From Paraburkholderia diazotrophica (GTDB lineage Bacteria; Pseudomonadota; Gammaproteobacteria; Burkholderiales; Burkholderiaceae), in the NCBI RefSeq assembly GCF_900108945.1, contig NZ_FNYE01000011.1, forward strand, positions 124,001 through 188,000: a stretch of 64,000 nucleotides of DNA, read 5' to 3'. Positions 8,812 to 18,303 of the stretch are shown in pieces. Under the pieces are notes generated by a model that saw nothing but the letters and a program-made list of their open reading frames with translations, had not been told where the DNA came from and did no database searches. The position numbers were made by a program, and so were the translations under genes. The number at the start of each line of letters is the position of its first letter. The stretch's first letter is position 1.

Positions 8812-9996
8812 TCAAATCGCGTGCGAATGAATGAGCGGATACACAGCAAGTCCGATGAGCGCGGCGGTGATGACGATGACCGGCTCCTGCAGCTTCTTGA
8901 AGCGCCACAGCAACAGCGCGGTCGCGAGTGCGAGCAGGACAGTCGGCCAGTCGACGATCGAGCGCCGCGCGATCACGATCACGGAGCCGGTAATCGCGCC
9001 GACGGCTGCGGCAGTGATGCCGTCGACGAACGCCTTGACGGCGGGCAGCTTGCCGTATCTCTTGAAGTAGGGCGCCGGCAGCACCGTGAAGAGATAGCAG
9101 GGCAGGAACGTGCCGAGTGCGGCTACACACGCGCCCGCGAACCCCGCCACCAGGTAGCCGATGAAGCCAACCGTGATCACGACGGGTCCGGGCGTAATCA
9201 TCGCGACGGCCACGGCATCGACGAACTGTTTGTCATTGAGCCAGTGATGTTCGGTAACCACACCACCGTAAAGGAATGGCACGATCGCCAGTCCCGAGCC
9301 GAACACGAAAGCGCCGGCCTTCGCGAAGAACAGACCGATCTGGCCGAGCAATGGCCAATCAACGCCACTGAACACGCCGCTTGCGACGGGTAGCTGTGCC
9401 GCTGCCGCTGCATTCAGTCCGCCCTTGCTCAACCATTTCGGCGGAGCAACGACGAAGCAGTTGATGAGGCCGCCCGCAATGAAAAGCCACGCGATCTCCG
9501 ATTCGGTGATGACGGTCACAGCGGCGAGTATCAGGTAGATCGCCCACAGGAGCTTGTTCTTGCCGATGGTTTTCGTCGTGAGCTTGTATGCGCTCATCGC
9601 AATGATCCCGACGACTGCGGCGCCCACGCCATAGAAGGCGGCCTGCATCCACGAGAGCCCGCCGAAGTGCGCGTAGGCCCAGCCAAGGCCGACCACCATC
9701 AGGAATGATGGCAACACAAACGCGATACCGGCGAGCGTCGCACCGACGATGTGATAGTGCACGTGACCCAGATAGATGCCAAGCTGTGCGGCCAGCGGTC
9801 CGGGCATCATCTGCGCGAGCGCCAGTCCTTCACGGTAGTCCGACTCGCTGATCCATTTGCGCTGCTCGACGAGATCGCGGTGCATGTAGCCGACGAGCGC
9901 CACAGGTCCGCCGAATCCGAACGCGCCCAGCCGCAGCATGTAAAGGACCAACTGACCGAGCGTGTAACCCGGCGCTGTCGCTGTAGTCATGTTCAC
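8812..9996 (-). CDS. chrA: Chromate efflux transporter ChrA
   Basis: Inner-membrane chromate exporter of the CHR family, 394 residues, the normal length for the long two-domain form. The two homologous halves each show the signature: FGFGGPVALVGYMHRD with LAQMMPGPLAAQLG in the first (about 22-80) and AGAFVFGSGLAIVPF with MITPGPVVITVGF in the second (about 225-290). It removes chromate from the cytoplasm. The GTG at 9996 overlaps the last base of the chrB stop and has GAGAGGAAG upstream at good distance; an ATG two codons later is the alternative. It is translationally coupled to chrB. Confidence 0.95.
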   Translation of the reverse strand: MNMTTATAPGYTLGQLVLYMLRLGAFGFGGPVALVGYMHRDLVEQRKWISESDYREGLALAQMMPGPLAAQLGIYLGHVHYHIVGATLAGIAFVLPSFLMVVGLGWAYAHFGGLSWMQAAFYGVGAAVVGIIAMSAYKLTTKTIGKNKLLWAIYLILAAVTVITESEIAWLFIAGGLINCFVVAPPKWLSKGGLNAAAAAQLPVASGVFSGVDWPLLGQIGLFFAKAGAFVFGSGLAIVPFLYGGVVTEHHWLNDKQFVDAVAVAMITPGPVVITVGFIGYLVAGFAGACVAALGTFLPCYLFTVLPAPYFKRYGKLPAVKAFVDGITAAAVGAITGSVIVIARRSIVDWPTVLLALATALLLWRFKKLQEPVIVITAALIGLAVYPLIHSHAI

Positions 9997-10973
9997 TAAC
10001 GCTTCCTCTCGTCTTTGCTTTTTGTCGTGGATACAAAGTGTGTGTAGAGCGAATCGAGCACCCGGCTCATGTCGTCAAGCAACTGATCGTCATCTGCTGC
10101 ACGCTCCCTTGCCCCCGCCATCACGGCCTCGAAGCCGATGGCCTCGGGCACGGGGGCGCCGCCAACGTCGAGCGCATGAACCATCTCGCCGAGCCGGAGC
10201 AGCGCGGGGTCCTTGTCGAAACCGAAGCTGACGACCAGCACCTCGAACGTCACGCGTTCGCCGACGTGGGTGAAGGCCGCACCGTCGAAGTCGAAGCCGA
10301 GCGCGTTGGCCGGGCAGGCGCACGGTGACGTGAGCCAGATGAAACGTGCATCGCGATCGATGAATCGCCGGATCAGCCAGGCGCTCGCAACGCGATCGAC
10401 CCACATGTGTTGCCGCGTGGCCCAGGTGCGCCCCTGATAGTCGCCGACTGACAGGCTACGGATGGGTCGTTCGGCGGAATGAGGCTCACCGGGCGACAGC
10501 ACGGTATCGACCAGACCGATGAAGTCCTGCCACGCTGCTTCGGCGCGCGTCGCAGCGTCGCCCGGAAAGTAATCAATCGCGGCGATGGCTTCGTAGTCTT
10601 TGCGCAGTTTGCGGAGCAGCTTTGTCAGCTCAGCCGCCGACTGGCCCGACACCGTCTTGCGCGCGTCCTTCAGAGCGCGCATGAATTCGGCATGGTCTTC
10701 GCTGCGGTCGAAGAGCGCCCGGAATTCCGCTTCCTGGGCGGCATCGAGGCTCGGTGCACGGAGCAGATGCGCGGTGCCGCCACTACCCGCGATCGCGCTC
10801 GCCAGTTCGCGCAGCATCTGCTCGCGTTCTTCCGTGTGGGGCAGTAGATAGATGCCGTCGCGCAGCACCGCACATCCCTTTGCCTTCAGCGTTCGCCAGA
10901 AGCGCATGCGCGCCGTGGCGTTTTCGGTTGGAAGCGTGAGAACCAGCAGGGACCAGACGGTTGAAGTGCTCAT
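9996..10973 (-). CDS. chrB: Chromate-responsive regulator ChrB
   Basis: Cytoplasmic regulator of 325 residues. The N-terminal domain carries the ChrB hallmark LTLPTENATARMRFWR followed by GCAVLRDGIYLLP. The C-terminal domain begins near residue 188 with HMWVDRVASAWLIRRFID and is thought to bind chromate. ChrB controls chr operons and is needed for full chromate resistance in known systems. The ATG at 10973 abuts two tandem dyads (10974-11007), leaving no room for a ribosome site. The message may therefore start at or very near the ATG and be leaderless, with the dyads acting as its operator. The chrA gene follows directly. Confidence 0.93.
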   Translation of the reverse strand: MSTSTVWSLLVLTLPTENATARMRFWRTLKAKGCAVLRDGIYLLPHTEEREQMLRELASAIAGSGGTAHLLRAPSLDAAQEAEFRALFDRSEDHAEFMRALKDARKTVSGQSAAELTKLLRKLRKDYEAIAAIDYFPGDAATRAEAAWQDFIGLVDTVLSPGEPHSAERPIRSLSVGDYQGRTWATRQHMWVDRVASAWLIRRFIDRDARFIWLTSPCACPANALGFDFDGAAFTHVGERVTFEVLVVSFGFDKDPALLRLGEMVHALDVGGAPVPEAIGFEAVMAGARERAADDDQLLDDMSRVLDSLYTHFVSTTKSKDERKR

Positions 10974-11007
10974 GTAGCGTAAACTACGCGTCTGTAGCGG
11001 GTTCTAC
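10974..11007. promoter_or_regulatory. Tandem GTAG-N6-CTAC dyads, probable ChrB operator
   Basis: Two copies of GTAG-N6-CTAC occur at 10974-10987 and 10994-11007, spaced exactly 20 bp (two helical turns). They lie directly upstream of the chrB ATG and overlap any plausible promoter. Binding by ChrB is inferred from position and symmetry. Confidence 0.6.
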
Positions 11008-11167
11008 AAGACTTTTTTGTGCCTCCTGCAAGGCGGTGGTTTTATCGCAAGGAACGCATGTATCGGCTCTCGGCTCTTCAACAGGAGGATAAGCGGGCTG
11101 CAACGGCGCGTGATCGTGCGAAAGACGCGCATGCGACGGAGTCCGGCGACCATCAGGCTGCTTGGGC

Positions 11168-11707
11168 TTACCCCTGTCGGAGTTCCCAAACGCCCGCCGG
11201 CGGCGTGTTGCGCCAGATGACACGCCGCCAGCGCCAGGTGAGGCTCGTCGGGACATCAAATGGCGTTCTGGGTTGATAGGTGAACTGCACGAGGCTGCGC
11301 GCGACGTTTTGCATGAGAAACCTTGCCAGAATCACAGTCGTCGGGCGAATGACCTCCTTCGGCAGCGAGCGGAACGGCAGCGCCGAGACGATCAGCGCGC
11401 GCTCCGGCAATGAATCCAGAATCTGCGCCTGTTCGTGAAAGCGGCCAGCCACGACTTCGATGCCGGGATGTCGCGCGGCAAGCTTGCCAGCCAGTGCCGG
11501 GTCCAGTTCGAAGGCTATCAGCCTTGCAGAAGGGTTGCGCTCGACAAGCGCATCGGTAATGACGCCCGTGCCGGCACCAAGCTCAATGATCGTATCGAAC
11601 TGGTCGGCCGGCTGCGCCATCGCGCGCGCAAGGTGCGGGGAAGATGGAGCGATCGCGCCAACGGCGGCGGGGTTTTTCAGCCAGTGTTTGATGAAGTGGA
11701 TGTTCAC
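11168..11707 (-). CDS. PmtA-like class I SAM-dependent methyltransferase
   Basis: Cytoplasmic methyltransferase of about 179 residues. The N-terminus NIHFIKHWLKNPAAVGAIAP followed by SSPHLARAM is typical of the phospholipid N-methyltransferase/rRNA dimethylase-like group. The SAM motif I is IIELGAGTGVITDAL and motif II is LIAFELDPAL, with ALPFRSLP as the motif IV region. The likely substrate is a phosphatidylethanolamine-type lipid or a related molecule, which is not provable here. I chose the GTG at 11707 because it starts the family's conserved N-terminus; the frame is open to 11767. No clear ribosome site precedes it. The gene follows the copper-protein gene on the same strand with a 327-base gap. 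Confidence 0.7.
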   Translation of the reverse strand: MNIHFIKHWLKNPAAVGAIAPSSPHLARAMAQPADQFDTIIELGAGTGVITDALVERNPSARLIAFELDPALAGKLAARHPGIEVVAGRFHEQAQILDSLPERALIVSALPFRSLPKEVIRPTTVILARFLMQNVARSLVQFTYQPRTPFDVPTSLTWRWRRVIWRNTPPAGVWELRQG

Positions 11708-12034
11708 GAAGATAGAGACTACACGTCTACGCAGGACAAGACAGGGAGAGCGTCCAGATCTGGACACTGCGCCGGGCTTGCAATCAACATGCCTGCTGTG
11801 TCTTGCTCAGATGTGCCGCGCCGCGTTCCTATGGAACTATGGAACGATCGTCGCTGTTTGAGCAGCAGTCTGGCAACGGCGAGCGCGATGCGTAGCAACG
11901 ACACGCGCGATGCTTTGCATGGGGCGCGGGCTGACTGATCGATTGCACGACCGAAGTAGAGATCGCGTATCCGCACTTACGTGCGTGGACCGCGGCGCAC
12001 AGACCAGGGAGCGTGCGAATCGCGATGATCGTTT
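11708..12034. other. Gap between methyltransferase and copper-protein genes
   Basis: No convincing gene. A perfect 14-bp palindrome GTCCAGATCTGGAC lies at 11752-11765, about 45 bases upstream of the methyltransferase start, and may be a regulator site. Confidence 0.4.
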
Positions 12035-12367
12035 CTACTGGGACCAGCTTCCTCGGCACACTTCCGCGCATGTCCGGCAAGCATCGCTGCATGTTCCGCA
12101 TTGCTCGGACGGATGCCGGGAGCATTCCTCTGCGCACTCGTCACAGATCTGTGCGCAAAGCGCGCAAAACTCGGGTGCCAGATGACTTTCCCGAGCCAAT
12201 GCGGCTGATGTGAAGCGGCACAGCGAAGCGCAGTCGGCGTTGAGGCGAATACACTTGGCCATGTTCGCAATACCCGGTTCGCCAAGGCAGGCAGATGCGC
12301 AGCGGTCGCAGGCGGCGGCACAGGCATCACAGGCTTCGATACACGGCTGATACGGCTCGGTGTTCAT
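12035..12367 (-). CDS. Four-helix-bundle copper-storage protein (Csp3-like)
   Basis: A 110-residue protein with 19 cysteines, mostly in CxxxC spacing along helices: IEACDACAAACDRCASAC, then NADCASLCR, then FCALCAQICDECAEECS, then CGTCSDACRTCAEVC. This is the pattern of Csp proteins, which fill a four-helix bundle with many Cu(I) ions held by thiolates. No signal peptide is present, so it resembles the cytosolic Csp3 type rather than the exported Csp1 type. The ATG at 12367 has GGAG nine bases upstream; the open frame continues upstream without a better start. Proximity to the chromate operon suggests a small metal-stress neighbourhood. Confidence 0.88.
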   Translation of the reverse strand: MNTEPYQPCIEACDACAAACDRCASACLGEPGIANMAKCIRLNADCASLCRFTSAALARESHLAPEFCALCAQICDECAEECSRHPSEQCGTCSDACRTCAEVCRGSWSQ

Positions 12368-12635
12368 TGACAGGCTCCAGACACGAAGGATATTGAGTTG
12401 ACGCGCTTGTTGCCCCCAGGCGCTCGAAAACGGTTGTTGACCGGAACGCCTCGAATACGAGCGTAGTCGCAAAGTGGCATTGCCGTAAAGCGATCACATC
12501 AGCCTTACGCAGCGGCAGCGCAGGCTGATCGAACGTTCTGCCCGGTTGCTGCCGCTCGATGTGCCGACAATCGAAATGGCGAGGTCCCCGCGCACGGCAA
12601 ACAGGGTTGGATGCGCTTCGAACGGATTTTCTTCC

Positions 12636-15374
12636 TCACTTGCCGTCCACTTGTTCTCCGCTCACCTGTTGCCCGACGACGCCGGCCATGACGCGCCAGC
12701 GGTCGCTTTCCAGAACGGTTTGAGCGTCGATGCGCCCGAACAGGTCCAGGAGAGGCGCGACGAGACCCGTCCAGCCCGTCTGGTGACTGGCACCAAGCCC
12801 CGCACCGTTGTCGCCGTGGAAGTACTCGTAGAACAGAATCAGGTCACGCCAATACGGATCGCTCTGGAACCTGCCCGTCCCGCCGTAGACGGGACGCCTC
12901 CCATCCGCATTGCGCAGAAACGTACCCGCCAGCCGCCGGACTATCTCTCGCGTCACTTCGAAGAGCGTCATGTAATGTCCCGACCCGGTCGGGCATTGAA
13001 CCTTGAACTCATCGCCGAAAAAGCTGTAGAGATTCATCAGTGCCCTGAGAATCAGCATGTTCACCGGCATCCATACCGGACCGCGCCAGTTGGAATTTCC
13101 GCCGAACATGCCCGTATTCGATTCGGCCGGCAGGTACTGCACGTTGTATTCCGTCCCACCGATACTCAGCACATACGGATGCTCGAGATGGTAGCGAGAG
13201 AGCGAACGAATGCCGTGCGGTCCGAGGAACTCATTTTCGTCCAGCAGATATCCGAGCACGCGCTCGAGTTTGCGCTTGTTCAGAATCGACAGGAGCCGGC
13301 GTTCGCGATGGCCGATGAAGCCTGCTTCCGTTGGCGCTACATGGGCGACCAGTTCCGGATAGCGTTTTCGGAATTGCGCGATCAGCTCCATCAGTTTCGG
13401 ATAGCGCGTGATCGAATCTGCTTCGAACACCGTCGACGCACACAGCGGCAGCAGTCCCACCATTGACCTTACCTTCAGACGCATGGTCTGGCCGTCGGGA
13501 AGGCGCAGCAGATCATAGAAAAAACCGTCCTGCTCGTCCCACATCTCGTCTGGATGTTCGCCACGCCGGTCCATCGCGTAGGCGATCCACATGAAGTGCT
13601 GGACGAACCTGAAGGCGATCTCCTCGTACATCGGATCGTATTCCGTCAGGATGAGTGCCATCTCAAGCATGCACTGGCAATAGAACGCCATCCATGCCGT
13701 CCCATCCGCCTGTTCCAGGGTTCCACCCGTCGGAAGCTGCGCGCTGCGATCGAATATGCCGATGTTGTCCAGCCCCAGAAAACCGCCGGCGAAGACATTA
13801 CGGCCTGATGGGTCCTTGCGGTTCACCCACCAGTTGAAATTGAGCATCAGCCCCTGAAACGACCGCTCGAGGAAGCGCGGATCAGCCTGGCCCAGCGCTG
13901 TCCCGTACTTGTAGAGCCAGAGCGTCGCGGCCGCATGCACGGGAGGATTCACGTCACTGAAGTTCCACTCATAGGCTGGGATCTGGCCGCTTGGATGGAC
14001 ATACAGGGTTCGCAACATCAGCAGCAACTGCTCTTTCGCGAAATCGAAATCGACCAGCGCCAGAGAGATCGTATGGAAGGCCAGATCCCAGGCCGCGTAC
14101 CACGGATACTCCCATTTGTCCGGCATCGAAATCACGTCCGCATTCAACATGTGGAACCACCCGGTATTGCGTACATTGGGCCGCTCGCCTTCGAGCAAGG
14201 GATGGCTCCCATGCTCGCGCAGCCACAGTTCGAGATCGAAGTAGTAATACTGCTTGCCCCACAGCATGCCCGCCAAAGCCTGACGGTGAACCCGGCGCTG
14301 ATCTTCCGTCAGCGATTTGGGCGCAATATGCGCGTAGAACGCGTCCGCGTCGGCGATGCGGTCATTGAAGGTTTTCTCGAAGTTGTCGAAGGCGTTGTCG
14401 CGCTTTACGGCCGTCAGGCGCAGCCGGATCGTCGCGTTGCCGCCGCCGGGTACATCGCAGACGTAATGGGCCGCCGCCTTGGTTCCCGTCCTGGCGGGAT
14501 TCACAGCCTCGCGCTGCCCTGCGATGACATACGCGTGGAACGCGTCCTTCACATAGGGTGAAGCGTTGGATTGATTCCACAGACGTTGTGCGTTGCTTTC
14601 GTTTTCCGTGAAAAGCAGTTCGGTCGCACCGTCGCAAAAGAGCCAGTACTCGCCCAGATCATGATGCGTCGCGTGAATGGCGCCTAAGCCCGCTGCGCAC
14701 AGCGATGGCCTGCGATCGGCGTCGCCCCACGACCAGGTATTGCGAAACCAGAGAGTAGGCAGGACCCGCAGCCGTGCCGCTTCCGGTGCGCGGTTGTGCA
14801 CGGAAATGCGCACGAAGATGTCTTCCGGACCTGCCTTCGCGTATTCGACGAACACGTCGAAATACCGGTCATCATCGAAGACGCCGGTGTCGAGCAGTTC
14901 GTACTCGAGTTCGTCCCGCGACCGTTTCCGGTTGGTCTCGACCAGGTCCCGGTACGGATACTCGCGCTGCGGATACTTGTACAGATACTTCATGTACGAG
15001 TGCGTGGGCGTGCTGTCGACGTAGAAGTAATACTCCTTCACGTCCTCGCCATGATTGCCCTCGCTATTGGTCAGGCCAAAGAGGCGCTCCTTCAGTATCG
15101 CGTCGCGCTCGTTCCATAGCGCAAGCGCGAAGCACAGCCGCTGCTGGTCGTCGCACAGTCCACCGAGCCCGTCTTCGCCCCATCGGTAGGCGCGCGAACG
15201 GGAATGATCATGGGTGAAATAGTTCCAGGCGTTGCCGTCTTCGCTGTAGTCCTCGCGGACCGTCCCCCACTGCCGCTCGCTGAGGTACGGCCCCCACTTC
15301 TTCCACGGTACTTGCGCAGCACGCGCGTCGTTCAAGCGCTTTTCTTCTGCTACATCGACGATTACAGGACACAT
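12636..15374 (-). CDS. GH63-like (MGH1-type) glycoside hydrolase
   Basis: Large cytoplasmic enzyme of 912 residues with no signal peptide. The N-terminus ([20 protein letters not shown]) and the barrel segment [18 protein letters not shown] are characteristic of the clan GH-G (alpha/alpha)6 hydrolases related to GH63 and mannosylglycerate hydrolase. [19 protein letters not shown] and [17 protein letters not shown] lie in the catalytic barrel. It probably releases glucose or mannose from an intracellular oligosaccharide or compatible solute; the exact substrate is unknown. The ATG at 15374 has an excellent GGAGG site, so I reject 75 additional upstream in-frame residues. It stands alone, divergent from the acyl-CoA dehydrogenase region. 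Confidence 0.85.
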   Translation of the reverse strand: MCPVIVDVAEEKRLNDARAAQVPWKKWGPYLSERQWGTVREDYSEDGNAWNYFTHDHSRSRAYRWGEDGLGGLCDDQQRLCFALALWNERDAILKERLFGLTNSEGNHGEDVKEYYFYVDSTPTHSYMKYLYKYPQREYPYRDLVETNRKRSRDELEYELLDTGVFDDDRYFDVFVEYAKAGPEDIFVRISVHNRAPEAARLRVLPTLWFRNTWSWGDADRRPSLCAAGLGAIHATHHDLGEYWLFCDGATELLFTENESNAQRLWNQSNASPYVKDAFHAYVIAGQREAVNPARTGTKAAAHYVCDVPGGGNATIRLRLTAVKRDNAFDNFEKTFNDRIADADAFYAHIAPKSLTEDQRRVHRQALAGMLWGKQYYYFDLELWLREHGSHPLLEGERPNVRNTGWFHMLNADVISMPDKWEYPWYAAWDLAFHTISLALVDFDFAKEQLLLMLRTLYVHPSGQIPAYEWNFSDVNPPVHAAATLWLYKYGTALGQADPRFLERSFQGLMLNFNWWVNRKDPSGRNVFAGGFLGLDNIGIFDRSAQLPTGGTLEQADGTAWMAFYCQCMLEMALILTEYDPMYEEIAFRFVQHFMWIAYAMDRRGEHPDEMWDEQDGFFYDLLRLPDGQTMRLKVRSMVGLLPLCASTVFEADSITRYPKLMELIAQFRKRYPELVAHVAPTEAGFIGHRERRLLSILNKRKLERVLGYLLDENEFLGPHGIRSLSRYHLEHPYVLSIGGTEYNVQYLPAESNTGMFGGNSNWRGPVWMPVNMLILRALMNLYSFFGDEFKVQCPTGSGHYMTLFEVTREIVRRLAGTFLRNADGRRPVYGGTGRFQSDPYWRDLILFYEYFHGDNGAGLGASHQTGWTGLVAPLLDLFGRIDAQTVLESDRWRVMAGVVGQQVSGEQVDGK

Positions 15375-15875
15375 GCCTTGCCTCCGTAGCGGCGCGTGGA
15401 CTCGATGGAGCGGGCGGGAGCAACTTTCGCCTGCCCAATGCCCATGCTTCGAGGTGTGAGGCGAGTCGAGGGAAGTCCCGGATACCATCACAATGTAGGA
15501 GGCGGCACGAAGCAGGGCAATGCGGTGTTGGGGATGTGCAGAGACAACAAACGACCGCTGTACCTTAAAGAGCTGCCGGATGGGCGCCGCCCGTTGCAAT
15601 GTCGGGAACGACGATCCGAGCGCATCTCACGGCGCGTTCCGCCACTGCACGGGCAGCGCGCCCGGCACCTACCGACGGCCCGTCGACGCTGCGTGATACG
15701 CCAGGCGGCGAGGCGCGCCTGTTCGCCGTGGCCGGATTTGTCATTACGTGGGCAGGTTTGGACAGCTTGTGCGCGGCATATGCCGGTACGATCGGTTGCA
15801 TCGTCACGGCCTTGGCCATTTCCTTTTCAGGCGTCGTGGCAGTTATTCATCGACCGCTTGATTGGACGAATCACC
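15375..15875. other. Gap upstream of the acyl-CoA dehydrogenase gene
   Basis: 501 bases without a gene I can support. Open frames here have no ribosome site and no recognisable sequence; one encodes a short hydrophobic stretch (about 15720-15850, plus strand) but runs out of frame into the next gene. Confidence 0.4.
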
Positions 15876-17666
15876 ATGAGCTACACCGCCCCCGTCAAAG
15901 ACATGCTTTTCGTGCTCAGCGAGCTGAGCGGCATCGAAGACATTGCAACGTTGCCCGGCTTCGAAGAGGCCGGCCTTGAAACGGCGCAGGCCGTGATCGA
16001 GGAATCCGCGAAGCTGTGCGGCGAAGTACTGGCGCCGCTGAACCTCGAAGGCGACCGCAATCCGAGCAGCTGGAAAGACGGCGTGGTCACGGCCACGCCC
16101 GGTTTCGCCGATGCGTTCCGCCAGTTCGCCGCGGGCGGCTGGCAGGGCGTGCAGCATCCCGTCGAATACGAAGGCCAGGGGCTGCCCAAGCTGATCGCGG
16201 CGGCCTGCATCGAGATGCTCAACGCGTCGAACCTCGCGTTCGCGCTGTGCCCGCTGCTCACGGACGGCGCCATCGAGGCACTGCTCACGGCCGGCAGCGA
16301 AGAACAGAAGCGCACCTACGTGCCAAAGCTGATCTCGGGCGAATGGACGGGCACGATGAACCTCACCGAGCCGCAGGCGGGCAGCGATCTCGCGCTGGTG
16401 CGCACGCGCGCCGAGCCGCAGGGCGACGGCTCGTACAAGCTCTTCGGCACGAAGATCTTCATCACGTGGGGTGAGCACGACATGGCGGAGAACATCGTCC
16501 ATCTGGTGCTGGCACGCACGCCGGATGCGCCCGAAGGCGTGAAGGGCATTTCGCTTTTCATCGTGCCGAAGTTCGTCGTCAACGAGGACGGCTCGCCCGG
16601 CAAGCGCAACGACGTGCAGTGCGTGTCGATCGAACACAAGCTCGGCATCAAGGCGAGCCCGACGGCGGTGCTGCAGTTCGGCGATCACGGTGGCGCAATC
16701 GGTCATCTGGTCGGCGAGGAGAATCGCGGCCTCGAGTACATGTTCATCATGATGAACTCGGCGCGTTTCTCGGTCGGCATGCAGGGCGTCGCGGTATCGG
16801 ACCGCGCATACCAGAAGGCCGTCGCATACGCGAAAGAACGCGTGCAGAGCCGGCCCGTCGATGGCTCGGCGAAGCAGGCCGTGTCGATCATCCAGCACCC
16901 CGACGTGCGCCGCATGCTCGCAACGATGCGCGCGCTCACGGAAGCATCACGTGCGCTAGCGTATGTCGCGGCATCGAACTGCGATTTCGCGCACCGTCAC
17001 CCCGACGAGGCGAAGCGTGCCGAACATCAGGCGATCTACGAGTACCTGGTGCCGGTCGTCAAGGGCTGGAGCACGGAGCTGTCGATCGACGTGGCGAGCC
17101 TCGGCGTGCAGGTGCACGGCGGCATGGGCTTCATCGAGGAGACGGGCGCGGCGCAGTACTACCGCGATGCGCGCATCCTGCCGATCTACGAAGGCACGAC
17201 GGCGATCCAGGCGAACGACCTGATCGGACGCAAGACGGTGCGCGATGGCGGCGCGGTCGCGAAGGCACTGCTCGCGGAGATCGCGCAGACTGTCGACGCA
17301 CTGAAGCAGCACGATGGCGCGGCGTTCGCGGCGATGCATAAACATCTGTCGCTTGGACACGATGCACTGCAATCGGTAGTGGCCTTTGTCGTCGCAAACG
17401 TGAAGCGCGACCCGAACGCGGTGTTTGCGGGCAGCGTGCCGTATCTGAAGCTCGCGGGCATCGTGCTGGGCGGCTGGCAGATGGCGCGCGCGATGCTCGT
17501 CGCGCAAGCGAAGAAGTCAGATGACCCGTCGTTTTACGGCGCAAAGATCGCCACCGCACAGTTCTATGCGGAGCACGTGCTGCCGCAGGCAGTCGCGCTG
17601 GAAGCGTCGATCGTCAGCGCGAAGGGCGCCGAAGGCGTGCTGGCGCTGTCGGAAGATCAGTTTTAA
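15876..17666 (+). CDS. Acyl-CoA dehydrogenase, DmdC/AcdA-like long form
   Basis: FAD flavoenzyme of 596 residues that oxidises an acyl-CoA to the enoyl-CoA and passes electrons to ETF. It has the extra N- and C-terminal segments of the roughly 590-600-residue subfamily that includes 3-methylmercaptopropionyl-CoA dehydrogenase. Flavin-binding motifs are NLTEPQAGSDLALVR and FITWGEHD; the catalytic Glu is in IYEGTTAIQAND (about residue 439). GGMGFIEETGAAQYYRDARI is the family signature. The ATG at 15876 begins MSYTAPVKDMLFVL, the usual N-terminus; longer upstream frames lack support. The physiological substrate may be a medium or branched acyl-CoA. An acyl-CoA synthetase of similar context lies far away at 48500. 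Confidence 0.92.
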   Translation: MSYTAPVKDMLFVLSELSGIEDIATLPGFEEAGLETAQAVIEESAKLCGEVLAPLNLEGDRNPSSWKDGVVTATPGFADAFRQFAAGGWQGVQHPVEYEGQGLPKLIAAACIEMLNASNLAFALCPLLTDGAIEALLTAGSEEQKRTYVPKLISGEWTGTMNLTEPQAGSDLALVRTRAEPQGDGSYKLFGTKIFITWGEHDMAENIVHLVLARTPDAPEGVKGISLFIVPKFVVNEDGSPGKRNDVQCVSIEHKLGIKASPTAVLQFGDHGGAIGHLVGEENRGLEYMFIMMNSARFSVGMQGVAVSDRAYQKAVAYAKERVQSRPVDGSAKQAVSIIQHPDVRRMLATMRALTEASRALAYVAASNCDFAHRHPDEAKRAEHQAIYEYLVPVVKGWSTELSIDVASLGVQVHGGMGFIEETGAAQYYRDARILPIYEGTTAIQANDLIGRKTVRDGGAVAKALLAEIAQTVDALKQHDGAAFAAMHKHLSLGHDALQSVVAFVVANVKRDPNAVFAGSVPYLKLAGIVLGGWQMARAMLVAQAKKSDDPSFYGAKIATAQFYAEHVLPQAVALEASIVSAKGAEGVLALSEDQF

Positions 17667-17795
17667 GGACAGGCACTGACAAGCCTATCGGAGCGGGCAG
17701 CGACATCCAACGCTGCCCGTGATGTTCCACTCAATGCGTAGCGACGCAGACAAGCAACAAAACGGCATTCGCTATTTGCTCGCTCCTTCTTCACC

Positions 17796-17816
17796 AACGG
17801 CCGCTATGCGGCCGTT
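17796..17816. terminator. Hairpin between convergent genes
   Basis: A perfect 9-bp inverted repeat (AACGGCCGC, loop TAT, GCGGCCGTT) sits between the convergent acyl-CoA dehydrogenase and HTH genes. It lacks a long T tract but fits a bidirectional terminator. Confidence 0.55.
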
Positions 17817-17881
17817 CCTTCGCGTCCCGCATCCACTCATCCCGCACGGCTCAGCCCGTCGAGCGTCGCGACACGCGCCGT

Positions 17882-18223
17882 TCACCCCATCTTCCCGCTC
17901 AACCCCTTCAGCCCTTTGATCACGACGAGCAGTGCGCGGCCGTGCTCTTCCGAGCCGTCCCACGCGTCGACGATCGCATTGCGTAGCAGTTCGTTATAGC
18001 CCGCTGCGCGGCCGCTTGCACGGCGCGGCTCCACGCCATAGAAACTGCATAGCTTATTGAATGAAGCGCTCTTGCGAACACGCTGCCCCTCCGACAGCCG
18101 GAGCCGCGACACAGTAGGCTGGCTGACTCCAGAAAGCCTCGCGATTTCGCTGGACGAACGCGTATCCGCCAGCAAGCGGCGCATCAGGTCCTGGACGGGA
18201 AAATCGCTCTTCGGGGCTTCCAT
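17882..18223 (-). CDS. Small helix-turn-helix regulator
   Basis: A 113-residue DNA-binding protein. The HTH is visible as SSEIARLSGVSQPTVSRLRLSEG (about residues 24-46), the XRE/MerR-like Ala-Gly-Val-Ser turn. The C-terminus is basic and hydrophobic (LLVVIKGLKGLSGKMG). Two ATGs are possible, at 18232 and 18223. The first overlaps a perfect TATAAT -10 box on the minus strand, so transcription would begin near the second; I use 18223 and infer a leaderless or near-leaderless message. It is divergent from the unknown 272-residue protein and shares a dyad with it, which suggests the pair is one regulated unit. Confidence 0.7.
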   Translation of the reverse strand: MEAPKSDFPVQDLMRRLLADTRSSSEIARLSGVSQPTVSRLRLSEGQRVRKSASFNKLCSFYGVEPRRASGRAAGYNELLRNAIVDAWDGSEEHGRALLVVIKGLKGLSGKMG

Positions 18224-18226
18224 TCG

Positions 18227-18273
18227 ACGCATTATATCTATACATTAACGCTTATTGAATTGGCCGATCAATT
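18227..18273. promoter_or_regulatory. Shared promoter/operator of the HTH and unknown-protein genes
   Basis: On the minus strand a perfect TATAAT lies at about 18236-18231, just before the HTH start. An inverted repeat AATTG-N6-CAATT (18258-18273) covers the corresponding -35 area. The layout suggests autoregulation of the HTH gene and control of the divergent gene at 18304. Confidence 0.5.
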
Positions 18274-18303
18274 TTGACGAATGCCCGCCTCCCGAGGAAG
18301 TGA

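Noticed and set aside
12546-13466. Long open frame antisense to the glycoside hydrolase
   Set aside because: GC-rich genomes have long open frames opposite real genes. The frame has no ribosome site and its translation is Arg/His-rich, while the opposite strand holds a clear enzyme.
15599-15979. 126-codon frame with a hydrophobic stretch upstream of the acyl-CoA dehydrogenase
   Set aside because: It runs out of frame into the known gene, has no ribosome site, and its composition is unlike the neighbours apart from one short stretch.
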